Shown here one piece after another: positions 36,401 through 49,300 of a stretch of 64,000 bases of DNA (positions are counted from its first letter, which is position 1; each line of letters begins with the position of its first letter). The translations under genes and the position numbers were made by a program. The DNA is from Phocoena phocoena (lineage: Eukaryota > Chordata > Mammalia > Artiodactyla > Phocoenidae): positions 152,168,288 to 152,232,287 of the forward strand of contig NC_089219.1 in assembly GCF_963924675.1 (NCBI RefSeq), in the 5' to 3' direction. Below the pieces are notes generated by a model. That model made no database searches and was not told where the DNA came from. It saw only the letters and a program-made list of their open reading frames with translations.

Positions 36401-39390
36401 CACTTAGCAAGTCTCCCTTTGAATGAATTAATCAGCGTCCTTGAGAAGAGGATTTCCTATTCTCTCAGTCACCTGTCCCTTCCCTGACAGCCATCCATGG
36501 TGGGACTCCTTCCTTTTGTCAAACTTAAGTCCTTCTGGTTCCAGCTTACTTAGAGTTATTCTGCTCTAGTGAGAAGCAAAGTTCTTCATAATTATTATGA
36601 AGTACTTTTATAATAAAATGAGAGATGTTATAAAAAGGTAAAAAATACAAAAGTTAAAGTTATAAAGTTAAAAGGTAAAGTTTCCCCTTCTTCCTTCTTC
36701 TCCATTCTACTATGGTCTCTCTTGATTGGGTCTAGTAAGTGATAAGAGAATAAAGCTTTACTTTCCTACTTTTATCTGTATATGTGGGTACCTGGATGTT
36801 TGAATATCCACAAGGTATTGAGTTGTCCAAAAAGTTTGTTTGGTTTTAAGTAAAAATAAAAGACACGTTTTTCATTTTCACCAAGAATTTTATGAAACAA
36901 TGTAGTCCCTCCCCGAACGAACTTTTTGGCCAACCCAATAGCCCACACAGAGGCTGTTCAGTACATTCTTGTCAACTTGTCTGTTATCTCATTCATCACA
37001 GTATGAAATCAGATAGTTCTGATCCTTAAGGGCTTCATGCTTATGAGTTGAGACGCAGACCTAAAGCCTTTACTTTGGGGTGTTTGGGATTGTAAACATA
37101 TTTCCACTTTTAGCATGATGGCCTCATGTTTTCTGTGGCTAGTTCAGGGCTTTGGTTGGGATTATGGTTTTTCCCAAGTCTTGTTATGGCCTCTGAGTTA
37201 CCACTCCCTACTTTTTGCTAGGTAGGGAGATGAGCTTGTATCTGGTCTATGCTGACTGCTGGGGTGAAGCTCTGGGTTGACACAGCTGCTTGTGGCCTGT
37301 TATATTCTAGAAAGCAGCTCAGTCAGTCGCAGCTCCCCAATGGAGAGTGTTTGTACCAAGAGTAAAGGGATTTTCTACAGTGTAACAAGAAGAGGGAGTA
37401 TTTGCCTTTATATGTAATTGACATTTAAGAGTGATAGTTCAGGGAACTGTATAAAAATGAGGAAAAATCAATCCTGTGTAAAAACAGATGGGAAAAACCT
37501 CCCATTGCCCTGTGAGAGTGGGAATGGGAGGAGAATTGATAGTGACGATAGGTAGAATACAGAGACGGATTGGAGTCGAGGCTGTGTCAGTTGCTGGGCA
37601 AGGGCAGGACTCTTATATAGTTATGTACTTCTCTTCTGTGTGATGTAATGAGGCTTCAGAACTATAGGGAAAACAAAGATATTTATGACCTACCTGAGTA
37701 CGTGATCATCTTCTGTTTGAACCATCAGTTAAGATAATCATCCTTAGCTATCACTGAGTTTCAGTAATGTGCCATGAGCCATAGAGTAAGGAGTCCTCAC
37801 CAGTAAGAGCCAACATTCTTAGGAAATGGTCAGGCTTCAGTGATTGAGCCATTTCTTCTTGGCACTTAAGGTAGTGTCATTTTACATAAAAAGCTTTTAC
37901 ATAAAAAACAAAACCAGAGAGGTAAATTCTGGTGTTTGCAGAGTAGCAATCTCTTTTCTATTACATTCTTTTAATCTTGCCAAGAAAATTGATGGTAATA
38001 TATCAACTTATGTAGATTCGACAGATTTGTGCAGATGTATTCTAAAAGAGAAATCTCTTTAGGAATTTGCTGTGACTCAAAATGGGAATTATGGCATACT
38101 CTCATGACTCCCTGGGATTCTTCTTCCTTGATTGAGTTAGGAGCAAAATGCTTACTCACTGCTTCATTCTTGGAGTAGATGCAAATAGCAGTTCCAGATA
38201 AATGTGTGGGATATGGGTTAAAAATAGAAAATTTTATATAGGATGATTGAAAGTGGTTTTGAGCAAGTAGTAAAGGCATCATTTATTCATCCAGTAATTG
38301 CACATTTATTTATTTATTTACTATTACTGTTTTTTTGGTCACGCCAAGTAGCAGGTGGGATCTTAGTTCCCCGACCAGGGATCGAACCCACACCCCCTGC
38401 AGTGGAAGCACAGAGTCTTAACCACTGGACCACCAGGGAAGTCCAACTGCACATTTATTTATTGCATGCTCATTAAGAGCCAGACACTGTTCTAAGTGCC
38501 AGGAAGGAACACAGCCTTCCATGAAACAGTCTGAGGTCAGTCTTCCCTCTCAGGTGGCCATAATAGGACCCAGAACAGGGCTCATCCTCTCTGTGAATTT
38601 TTTTCACTCCCTGTCTCCAGGAGACAGTGATGGCTTCCCTTTTTGTTTATAACCGTCAGGCATGAGTCATCCCTTTGCCGTGAGTATTGCAGAATCACAT
38701 ATCACATTCCAGTCTAATTTGTACTGCTGCCAGGGTCTCAGCCAGCAGCTCTTTTTGCCTGTCTTCCAACAGTCTTGGTAGTCAGAACAGTGAGACCGAC
38801 TGCACAAGTTAATTAACTGGGGAACGGAGAAGAGAGAGCATGGTACTTGTTTTCTATCCATTTTTGTTTAGTACAAGATGTATTTAGGAGTAGACAACTT
38901 CTTTCTAGGTGCCAATGTACCAGGCAGTACCTACCATCAGAATTCATTTTGGGGGAATTTTAAAAAATTGAAGTATAGTTGATATATAATATTATATGTT
39001 ACAGGTATAAAACATAGTGATTCATAATTTTTAAAGGTTGTATTCCATTATAGTTATTATAAAATATGGGCTATATTCCCTGTATTGTACAATATATCCA
39101 TGTAGCTTATTTATTTTATACATAGTAGTTTGTACCTCATAACCCCTATCTTGCCCCTCGCTCCTTCCCTCTCCCCACTGGTAGCCACTAGTTTGTTCTC
39201 TGTATCTGTGAGTCTGTTTCTTTTTTGTTATAGTCACTAGTTTGTTTTATTTTTTGGATTGCACATGTAAGTGACATCATACAGTATTTGTCTTTCTCTG
39301 ACAAATTTCACTTAGCATAATGCTGTCCAAGTCCATCCATGTTACTGCAAACGGCCAAATTTTATTCTTTTTATGGCTGAGTAGTATTCC

Positions 39391-39439
<49 letters not shown>

Positions 39440-40318
39440 CATATCTTCTTTATCCGCTGAATCCATTTTTTAAAAAATGAATTGGCAACTATGAGCAAAT
39501 AAAGTCAACTGTCCCTTACGAAGGATATTGGTTCTACAAATGGACGTGGCAGCTTTGGCTGATGGTTGTGTTACACACACAAAATGGTCCTTTGAGGAAA
39601 ACCTGGAAGCTTATTTTAGAATTTTAAGAAAATCCATCAAATAAACAAGCCGACAAAATTCTTCCTGAAAACTTTCTAAACAACACTTAACTTAGGTTTT
39701 GAATATTTAGGCTTTCTTCCCTTAATATTTCTATAATAAGTTTGATTGATTTATACCTTTAAAAAGATATTTACTTAAGTCAGAAGCAATTTTTAAAATA
39801 TTTTTAAAAACCACTGTCATCTGTAATTATCTTGTTATAAATTTTCAGTTCTTGGGATTCTCTTCTAGCCTATCTAATTATTATATGTCATGAAAGTTTT
39901 GGCACTTAGGCAATTGCATGTGGTGCTCTAAACCCTAAAAGTTCTTACTTACCCACTTTTTGAATGTGCCTCATGAAGTGACTGATACTCCAGCAGTGTG
40001 ACTCAGTGCAGTGAAGGGGCTTGTTTTGAATAGCAGGGTGAGTGTCACACTAGTCTTCCAATCAGAAAACATTCCATGCAATTCGAGGCACACATGAAAC
40101 AGCAGATTTCTTCTTGGCCTAGGCTTGGGTAGAAAGCACGTGGATTTATACAGTGTTTACTCAAATTACAAATGCTGAGATGGTAAAAGCACTTTTAGCT
40201 TCAGGGAGTTCAAAGTGGCCAGCCAAATGAAAGTTCTGTGACCTACCTGAGAATAAAATTTATGAGTTCTTTGTTGAGGAAGAAGGTGAGACCTTTGTGC
40301 TTTGCTGGAAATAGGAGA

Positions 40319-40360
<42 letters not shown>

Positions 40361-43300
40361 CTTCAACACACACACACACACACACACACACTACAAGAAA
40401 CAATAGGCTGGCATTTCCCAGCCCTTTCTTCCTTATCTGGAGGAGATCAAAAAGGAAAAGATCCCACGTTTTGATTTTTAAAAATCTTTCATCAATGATA
40501 CCTATTGCTCAAAAAAGGAATAAAAACAGAGTATTAGTCTGAAAGAAAATAAACAAATTGCATATCTTAGATTTCAAATAAAGTAAATTTGCAACATCTG
40601 ATAACTGTTAAGGACACAGACTTGAGCAGATTTGTGTTGAGTTCTTTCATAACTCTTTAAAATGTACTAGAATTTTGCAAAGGATTGATTTTGAGTCTGC
40701 AGACTTTGGAGCTGGTGTGCCTGCAATGGTGATATAGGCACAAGTCTCCAGGTCAACACTTAATTTCAGAGATTTGGAGGAACCTATGCATGGATGGAAA
40801 TACATGCTCTTAAGTGCTTCAAGATCCTTAGGAAAGAAGTAGAACAATAAAAAGAAACTACTAGCTAGGGAAAGGACCTGTGGAAAGTTGTTTCTAAACC
40901 AAAGATCATTCTTGAAACTCACTTCAGGTGTTGGGTTTATCAGTTATGATTGGATTCATCGTACATAACAATCAGAAAAGTAGGGGCTTGCTTAAGCAAG
41001 ACAGAGGTTACTTTTTTTCCCTCACATAAAAGAAGTCTAAAGCTAGGCAGTTGAGGGCTGGTGTGGCAGCTCTGTAGTCATCAGAGATCCAAGCTCCCTA
41101 TTTCTTTTTTTTTTTTTAATTTATTTATTTATTTATTTTTGGCTGCATTGGGTCCTCGTTGCTGCATGCAGGCTTTCCCCAGTTGCGGCTAGCGGGGGCC
41201 CCTCCTCGCTGTGGTGCATGGGCCTCTCATTGCAGTGGCCTTTCTTGTTGCGGAGCACAGGCTCTAGGCGCGCAGACCTCAGTAGCTGTGGCACGCGGGC
41301 TCAGTATTTGTGGCTCGTGGGCTCTAGAGCGCGGGCTCAGTAGTAGTGGTGCATGGGCTTAGTTGCTCCGCGGCATGTGGGATCTTCCTGGACCAGGGCT
41401 TGAACCCGTGTGCCCTGCATTGGCAGGCGGATTCCCAAACACTGCACCACAGAGAAGTCCCCCTATTTCTTTTTGCTTCATCATCCTCAAGGCTGGCTTC
41501 TACTCTCACGTTTGCCCAAGGACTGCAGGATGATCACTGCTGCTCTGTCTGTCACATCTGTGCTCCAAGCAAGAAGGGCAAGTCCAGAGGGTGTACTTAC
41601 TAGTAGAATCAACCCTTTAAAGAGCTTTCCTGTTGCCCCACCTATTATTGGCCACCCCTGTCTATAAAAGACATTGCCTTCCCAATAATGCAGAGGTTAA
41701 ATATTGGATAGGCAAATCTTAATCTCTGCCAGACCAAGTGAACATGAGCGTAAAGGTATTACTAAGACTTAGGTGGCTAAGACTTTGGGATGCCTGCCAA
41801 CTCCTAGAATAGGGCGGTAATGTTTGGCAGATCTAGCCTTTAGTTTGCTGCTTGATTGAACAAAGTTAAGGACTTACTCTGTACTAGGCACTGGAGTTAT
41901 AGTAGTGAACAAGATAGACATGGTCCCTGTCCTCAAAGAGTTTATAGGCTAATGGGAAAGAATTAGGTTTTAAATAAATACATTTTAAATGTGTTGAACA
42001 TTAAGAAAAGGAGAAGTAGAGAGTGCTAGGGATCGTGTAATAGGAAAGACTCCCGAGGGGTATGACACGATGTATACATTGAGATTTAAAGGACCTTGGG
42101 AATTAGCCGTGTTAGAAAGATAGGGATGAGTTAGTCAGGTTAGAAAGAGGGGGAGGAATGTGCTAGGCAGATTCACTCCCAGTCTGTTAAGAGTTCTTTC
42201 TTCATCTACTATTTGTCTTATTTCTTCATCAGAGGGAATTAATGGGAGTTTCCAAAGCAACAAAAGGGACTAAATATTCTTTTTTATCTAAAATGGCTAA
42301 AAGAAAAAATGAAAATAAATAAAATGGCTAAAAGGACTGCCATCCTTTCTACTTATTTGTTTTTTCACTCTCTCTGGACGAGTGCCTGCCTGCATAGGCT
42401 GCACCAGGCAGTGTTGGTAACCAAGGAAGGAGGTGGACAAATGATTGGGGCATACCGAAGTTCAGTTGCCCCATCATAGATCTGGATTTTGGTCTCAGTG
42501 TGGGACTTTGGGGAGGCAAGGATTGGTTCTGACCCTGAAGTGCTGATATGACCCCCTTCCCCTTCTAGGAAGTGGACATTGTGGTAGCACCGTGCCAAGG
42601 CCTCCGGCCCACAGTGGATGTTCTGGGTGACTTGGTGAATGATTTCTTGCCTGTGATAACCTATGCACTCCACAAAGATGAACTCTCTGAAAGGGATGAG
42701 CAAGAGCTTCAGGAAATCCGAAAGTATTTCTCCTTTCCCGTATTCTTTTTCAAAATGCCGAAGCTGGGCTCGGAGATAATCAGCTCCTCCACCAGAAGAA
42801 TGGAGAATGAAAGATCACCACTCCATCGCCAGCTAACTGACCTGGGCTATCTGAGCAGCAGTCACTGTAACTGTGGGAACCCCAGCCAGGACACCAAAGC
42901 TCAGAGCGTGTTGGTGGAGCAAAGTGAGAAGCTGAGACACTTGAACACATTTTCTCACCAGGTGCTACAGACTCACCTGGTGGACGCAGCCAAGGCCCTG
43001 AACCTGGTGCACTGCCGCTGCCTCGACATCTTTATTAACCAGGCCTTTGACATGCAGCGGGACCTGCAGATTACTCCCAAACGTCTAGAATATACACGAA
43101 AAAAGGAGAATGAGTTGTACGAATCACTGATGAATATTGCCAACCGAAAGCAGGAGGAAATGAAGGACATGATCGTTGAGACGCTTAACACCATGAAGGA
43201 GGAGCTTCTGGATGATGCTGCCAACATGGAGTTTAAAGGTAGGTCCTAGAGAACTTGGTAGGGCGCGGGGACTACAGCATCCTCTAACTCTTTTCCAGCT

Positions 43301-46300
43301 GGAAGTTGAGTACATTAATTCTGAAGCCCAAAGGAACCTCAGGATCACTCACCTACCCCGCTGTCATTAGCGGGAGCCCACCTTAAATCATTTAGCCAAG
43401 GTGGCCTCTCTTGTTCTGAGAGACCTTCCTGGAAGATTCCACCATCATTCCTTCCTAGGACTGTTAGTCCAGCTTTTGGTAGATTCATCCCAATAGTGCT
43501 CTTTAGTCTCCCGTTTATATCTGTATCCCCTTGGACTTGATAAAACTGGAGAAGAGCTGCTTGAAGAATGTCACTAAGTCATGCTTCAACCCTGGCTCCT
43601 TTGGCATGGCCCATGCTTCTTTGTCGGTTCTTTTTTGTGTGTCATGGTCTCATTTTCTTTTCAGGCTGCTCCTGAGACCTAACTCAGAAGGATTTCCCAG
43701 AGTAACGGTTTTAGCTTTTCTGGCGTTCCCATTCTTCATGAATGACTGTTAACAAAACTGGGCCAAATGCTTAGTCTGGTCTTTTGGTGTCTGAGGTTTA
43801 GATGCTACTGACTTTGTATACTGACTTCTGCATGAACATTAGCTCTACTACCTATTAATTAAAGTACGTGGTTTGCAAGTTACCCTTTAGGTTCTCAGTC
43901 ATGGCTATGCATCCAAATAACCTGGGAGGCTCTTTGAAAATGTAGATGCTTGAGACCATTAAAGACCACTCCAGACCTGCTAATCAGCATTTCTGACATG
44001 GGACCTAGCAGCAGTTTTTTGTCTTTGTTTTTTTCTAAAACAAGCTCCCTAGGTGGATTCTGCTTATTGCCATTTTCTAGATGAGGAAACTCAGGCTTAG
44101 ACAGGTTAAGTACTTTGCTCAAGGTCACACAGCTGCTTAACAGTAGAGGCAGAATTTGAATCTAGACAGTCTGATTCCTGAGCCCATACTCTTTAATTTC
44201 CATGCTTTACTGCTTCTTAATCTGTTCCCAGTGACCGATGCTACCATCTTCCTGGGAACCAGCTTCAAAACCTCAGCATGGGGACTTCCCTGGCGGTCCA
44301 GTGGTTAAGACTCTGCACTTCCAATGCAGGGGGCACGGGTTTGATCCCTGGTCAGGGAGCTAAGATCCCACGTGCTGCGCGGCTCGGCCAAATAAAAAAA
44401 ATAAAAACAAAAAAAATTTTTTAAATAAAAAGTCTTAAACAAAAACCTCAGCATGGTCTTTAACTGTTTTCTTTCTCTTGTCCCCGTATCCAGTCAGTCG
44501 CCAAGTCCTGCTGAGTCTTCTTCCCTATTTCATATATACCTTTGCTTCTCTATTCCTTCCTCTTTAGTCTAACTGAACTATTGTTACCTGACTCATCTCA
44601 CTGACATCTTTCTCTCCTTTCCCCAGTTCATCTTTATTGGCTCTATTTCTACAGACTGAGTTAAGACTCCTTTAGCCTAGTATTCAAGATCTTCCAAAGC
44701 CTAACCCTTTCCAACTTTCTCAGTCTTATTTCCCACTATGCACCTTCCTGTAATTTCTTTTTTGGTTGGTTTCAACTGCTTCCTGTCCTCTGTATGCTTC
44801 CTTTGTTTTATTTTATTTTATTTTTTGCTTATGCCCTGCCCTAAACCTGAATCTCTTTTATTTGTGAATTTTCAAATCCTACCTACCCTTCAAGGCCTCT
44901 TCCAAATAACATTTTTCATGAAGTTGTCTTTAATTTTCTTAGCTAATAATGATTGCAGTTCATCTGAACTCCCATAGAATTTCATCTGGAACTGAAATTT
45001 CTGGTATATTTCACTTTTTATCTTATTATTATAGTTGTTTATGTTCCTCTATCTTCTAAAATCCTAGAAATGAAGAACAGGATCTGGGTCTTTATTCATC
45101 ACTGTATCCCTTGCAGCAAACAACAGAGTCTGTGTATAGTATATCTTTGGAGAATGAATGAGTGTGTGAGTGATGGTATATGTTTGTCACACTTACAGAT
45201 ACAAAGGAAATATACTTTAGCAAGCATAGCATGCTTGATTTCTTATAGGTCTTTCTAAAGATGAACAAAGATACCTCTTTGGCGAATTCCCATTGTAGGG
45301 AGGAGTTGCTGAGAAGTGCTCACTTGCCGTGGAAATCCTAGGAAATCTTCTGAACGTTTAATTTAATTCAGTGCCTGAATAAAAGACACTGGAGCATCAA
45401 TGCCAGCATCAGAGTAGACATGATAAAGGGTTGTCAGGGCAGGTAGTTTGAGCAGTCAGTGAAAACATTTGATTGTCTATCACGTACCAGGTATATCATG
45501 TTTGGTACCTGGGGCACAGTGGTTAGCTCAGATGTGGAGTAACTGGGAACAAGTACGTCAAATGTCTGGCTCTGTTAACTACATCGTGGACTTGTGATTC
45601 TACTTACCTAGTTGGCTACATCTTAGACAGGACTTACGTGCTGCTGCTTACCTTGTTCTAATACATTCTGGGTATCCTTGAGGCGATGACAAGTAGATTT
45701 AGAAGAGAGCTGCCACATATCCTATGGAGCCAGATTTTTATTACTGATTTTTGTTTGTTTTAAAATAAAGGTAATGCATGCACACTAGGTATCATGACAT
45801 ACATACTTTATAAATTATTTATTTTTTGAAAAGATAGTACCTAAAAACATGGTACTTTACTCAAAGATAAAAAGATACTGTCTCCTAGTCATCTAGTTTT
45901 CCTCTATATGTTCTTCTGCCCTTGCTTTTTCACTTACCCCATATCTTAGAGATCTTTCCATAAATGTGCAGAGAAATTTGTCTTCTTCTAATGGATATAC
46001 CTTAATTTATTTAACTGTTCCCCTACCGCTGGATATGTAGGCTGTTTCTTGCTTTCTTTTCTTTTTTTAATAAATTTATTTATTTTATTTATTTATTTTT
46101 GGCTGCATTGGGTCTTTGTTGCTGCGTGCAGGCTCTCTCTAGTTGCGGCGAGCGGGGTCCACTCTTCGTTGTGGTGCACGGGCCTCTCATTGTGGTGGCC
46201 TCTCCTGTGGCGGAGCATGGGCTCCAGGTGCACAGACCTCAGCAGTTGTAGCACAGGGGCTCAGTAGTTGTGGCTCGTGGGCTCCAGAGTGCAGGCTCAA

Positions 46301-49300
46301 TAGTTGTGGCTCACAGGCCCAGCTGTTCCACAGCCATGTGGGATTGTCCCGGGCCAGGGCTCGAACCTGGGTCCCCTGCATTGGCAGGCGGATTCTTATC
46401 CACTGCGCCACCAGGGAAGCCCCTTTCTTCCTTCCTTCCTTCCTTTCCTTCCTCCCTTCCTTTCCTCCCTCCCTCCCTCCTTCTCTTCCTTCCTTCCTTC
46501 TTTCTCTTCTTTCCTCCCTTTCTTTCTTTCTTTCCTTTCCTTTCTTGTCTTTCTCTCTTTCTCTCTCAGAGTATACGGCATTGATCGTCATTGTGCATGC
46601 ATGTATTTGAGACTTGTAAGGGTATATTTCTAGAAAAATAATGCCTAGAAGCAGAAACAGTAGTTGGGTCAAAGGGTGTATAGATTTCTTTTGTTTATTG
46701 GTTGGTTAGCTTACATTTTTGATAGATATTGCCAGATTTCTTCCAAAGAGGTGGTACCAATATAAGTTTCTAACATTAGAGAGGGCCTTTTTAGGAGTGG
46801 AATTTTTATAGGTGATTTGTCTTCTCTAAGTTCTTCTGTCCTCTGGTTTGCAAAACAGACTTTTCTAATCCTGAGAGCTAGTAGCATAGTGGGGACAACA
46901 TTCCAGTTTTACTTTTCATTTCTCTAGTAGTTGATTAAAATTGAATTCTTGGCTCTTGGATTTTTCTCATTAATATGCTAGGAAGTGTGAATTATTGCAA
47001 AGATAAGAGGCTTTGGAATCCATGAGCTTTAGGTTCAAATGCTAGCTATATTACTTCCTAACTGTACCATCCCTTCCCAGTGCCCACTTTATTCTCTCTT
47101 TGAGGCTTTTTCCTGACATATAAAATATAACCAGTAATATACCCCTGACAGTGTTGTTGTTGGGATTAAATTAGATTACATATGAAAAACACTTACTGTG
47201 CATTTCAAATAGTCTGCAGTCAATAAATGTTTTTTCTCCTCTTCTATAAATGTGATATAAGAGCTGACAAAATCAATAGGTTCATTCTGTACACAGTTGC
47301 TCCTTCTCACAATTCTTAGATGCCTTAAGTAGTTGAGGATTGCATGGCCCATGGTCATACTGAGAGTCAGTTTTTCAACCATATGCGTTTAGTAGCTGTT
47401 GTTCGTGGTAGCTCCTTGGGTCTGACTTGGGAGCTGCCTTTATTCAGTGTGCCTGCCCCTTCCCCTCACAGTCAACTAGCTTTTTGCTCTGCCTCCATAG
47501 ATGTCATTGTCCCTGAGAATGGAGAACCAGTGGGCACCAGAGAGATCAAATGCTGCATCCGACAGATCCAGGAACTCATCATCTCCCGGCTTAATCAAGC
47601 AGTGGCTAACAAGCTGATCAGCTCTGTGGATTACCTACGTGAGAGCTTCGTCGGAACGCTGGAACGGTGTCTGCAGAGCCTGGAGAAGTCTCAGGATGTC
47701 TCGGTTCACATCACCAGTAATTATCTCAAACAGGTACTCAAAGGGTAGTTAAGAGCGTGTCACAGATAACACATGAAACAGAATCCACCCACGAACCCAG
47801 CTTCAAGTTAGTCAAGAATTTCCCTTTCAATTTTTTGCCAGTCCAGTTTGAATTCTATTTTCTTTTCCTATCTCATGACCACTGTCCGTGGGAGGTGCTT
47901 GTGAACTGTCAAATTGCAGTTAAGTCAATGAGCAAGAAGATGAATATGAAGTAAAGGAGCCCAAATAGTCACCAGATAGATGATCAGCCTGCATTGACTC
48001 TGCACATACACTGAGGGGTAGATTTGGGAACCTTGAAACTGCACCATGTTCTTGAAATAAATATCATTTATTGCTTTTTTTTTTTTTTTTGTGGTATGCG
48101 GGCCTCTCACTGCTGTGGCCTCTCCCGTTGCGGAGCACAGGCTCCGGACGTGCAGGCTCAGCGGCCATGGCTCACGGGCCTAGCTGCTCCACGGCACGTG
48201 GGATCCTCCCGGACCGGGGCACGAACCTGTGTCCCCCGCATCGGCAGGCGGACTCCCAACCACTGCGCCACCAGGGAAGCCCCATTTATTGCATTTTTAA
48301 TTAGCCACTCTACTCAGGGAATATTGACTTTCGTTTGTGTACTCTCTTTCAGATCTTAAATGCTGCCTATCATGTTGAAGTCACATTTCACTCAGGGTCC
48401 TCAGTTACAAGGATGCTGTGGGAGCAAATCAAACAGGTAGAGGTTGTTTAGGGAAGTGTTTTTCAGCCCCTAGTTGGCTTAGGTGAGTCTGGTCGCTCCA
48501 ACAGAAACTGATGTCTAGGGTGTCTGTCCTAAACAAACTGATGTCTGTCAGGGCAGGTGGCCATTTGTCGTGGTTTGCCTGCCTGGGAGAATCCTGGTTT
48601 ATGCCTGTTCTGAAATAATTATTGACAGTGCCCCCTTTAACTCTTAAAAGTGATGTGTCTAAATGATATTTTATGGAGCCATAAAACCCTGCTTCACTAG
48701 CTTCATATTTCTTTTTCCCAACCTAAGTGTTTTCTCAGAACCTTTGTTGCCAGAGGCCATGAGTACGGTTTCCTTTCTGATGTTCCATCTGACTCTTCCG
48801 TAGAGTTACTTGCTGTGTTTAGAAAGGGATTTATCAGGCACCCCCAGTATTGAGTGTAATGTATTGATTTGTGAGCACGCAGACTAGGCCTAGTGTTCTT
48901 TGATGCTTTCCGTTGGGCTGAGCCCCGATTTTGAGGTAGATGGAATCGGAGAGGAGTGCTGGACTTCATACAGCTCTTATCTTAAGATCCTGGCCTAACG
49001 AGTAGGTAACCCAGAGAGGGAGGGGTGTTGGTTCTTCCTAGTGGTCCCTGTCTCCCATCCCTCAGTGTTCTCACTGTCCTCATCCTGACAGATCATCCAG
49101 CGCATCACATGGGTGAGCCCACCTGCCATCACACTAGAGTGGAAGAGAAAGGTGGCCCAGGAAGCCATCGAGAGCCTCAGTGCCTCCAAGCTGGCCAAGA
49201 GCATTTGCAGCCAATTCCGGACTCGGCTCAACAGCTCCCATGAGGCCTTTGCAGCCTCCTTGCGGCAGGTGGGTATATAGGAGAGGACGTACAGCTGGAT

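Larger units (their letters stand above)
45745..46800 (-). mobile_element. Old L1 fragment, antisense, split by SINE and pyrimidine tract
   Basis: GAGATCTTTCCATAAATGTG and CTTAATTTATTTAACTGTTC on the left, and TAGAAGCAGAAACAGTAGTT, GATATTGCCAGATTTCTTCC on the right, are consecutive antisense L1 3' landmarks. Confidence 0.65.

Noticed and set aside
39394..39429. Repeat array with possible CRISPR-like regularity.
   Set aside because: It is a simple (TG)n microsatellite in an L1 3' end of a mammalian genome; no spacer-repeat structure exists anywhere in the window.
44283..44400. Possible tRNA gene, from the GGTTTGATCCCTGG box.
   Set aside because: The B-box-like sequence belongs to a tRNA-derived SINE with target duplications; there is no foldable mature tRNA with an anticodon stem.
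46396..46584. Low-complexity reading frames rich in Ser/Pro/Leu or Lys/Glu/Arg.
   Set aside because: They are translations of the pyrimidine microsatellite tract.
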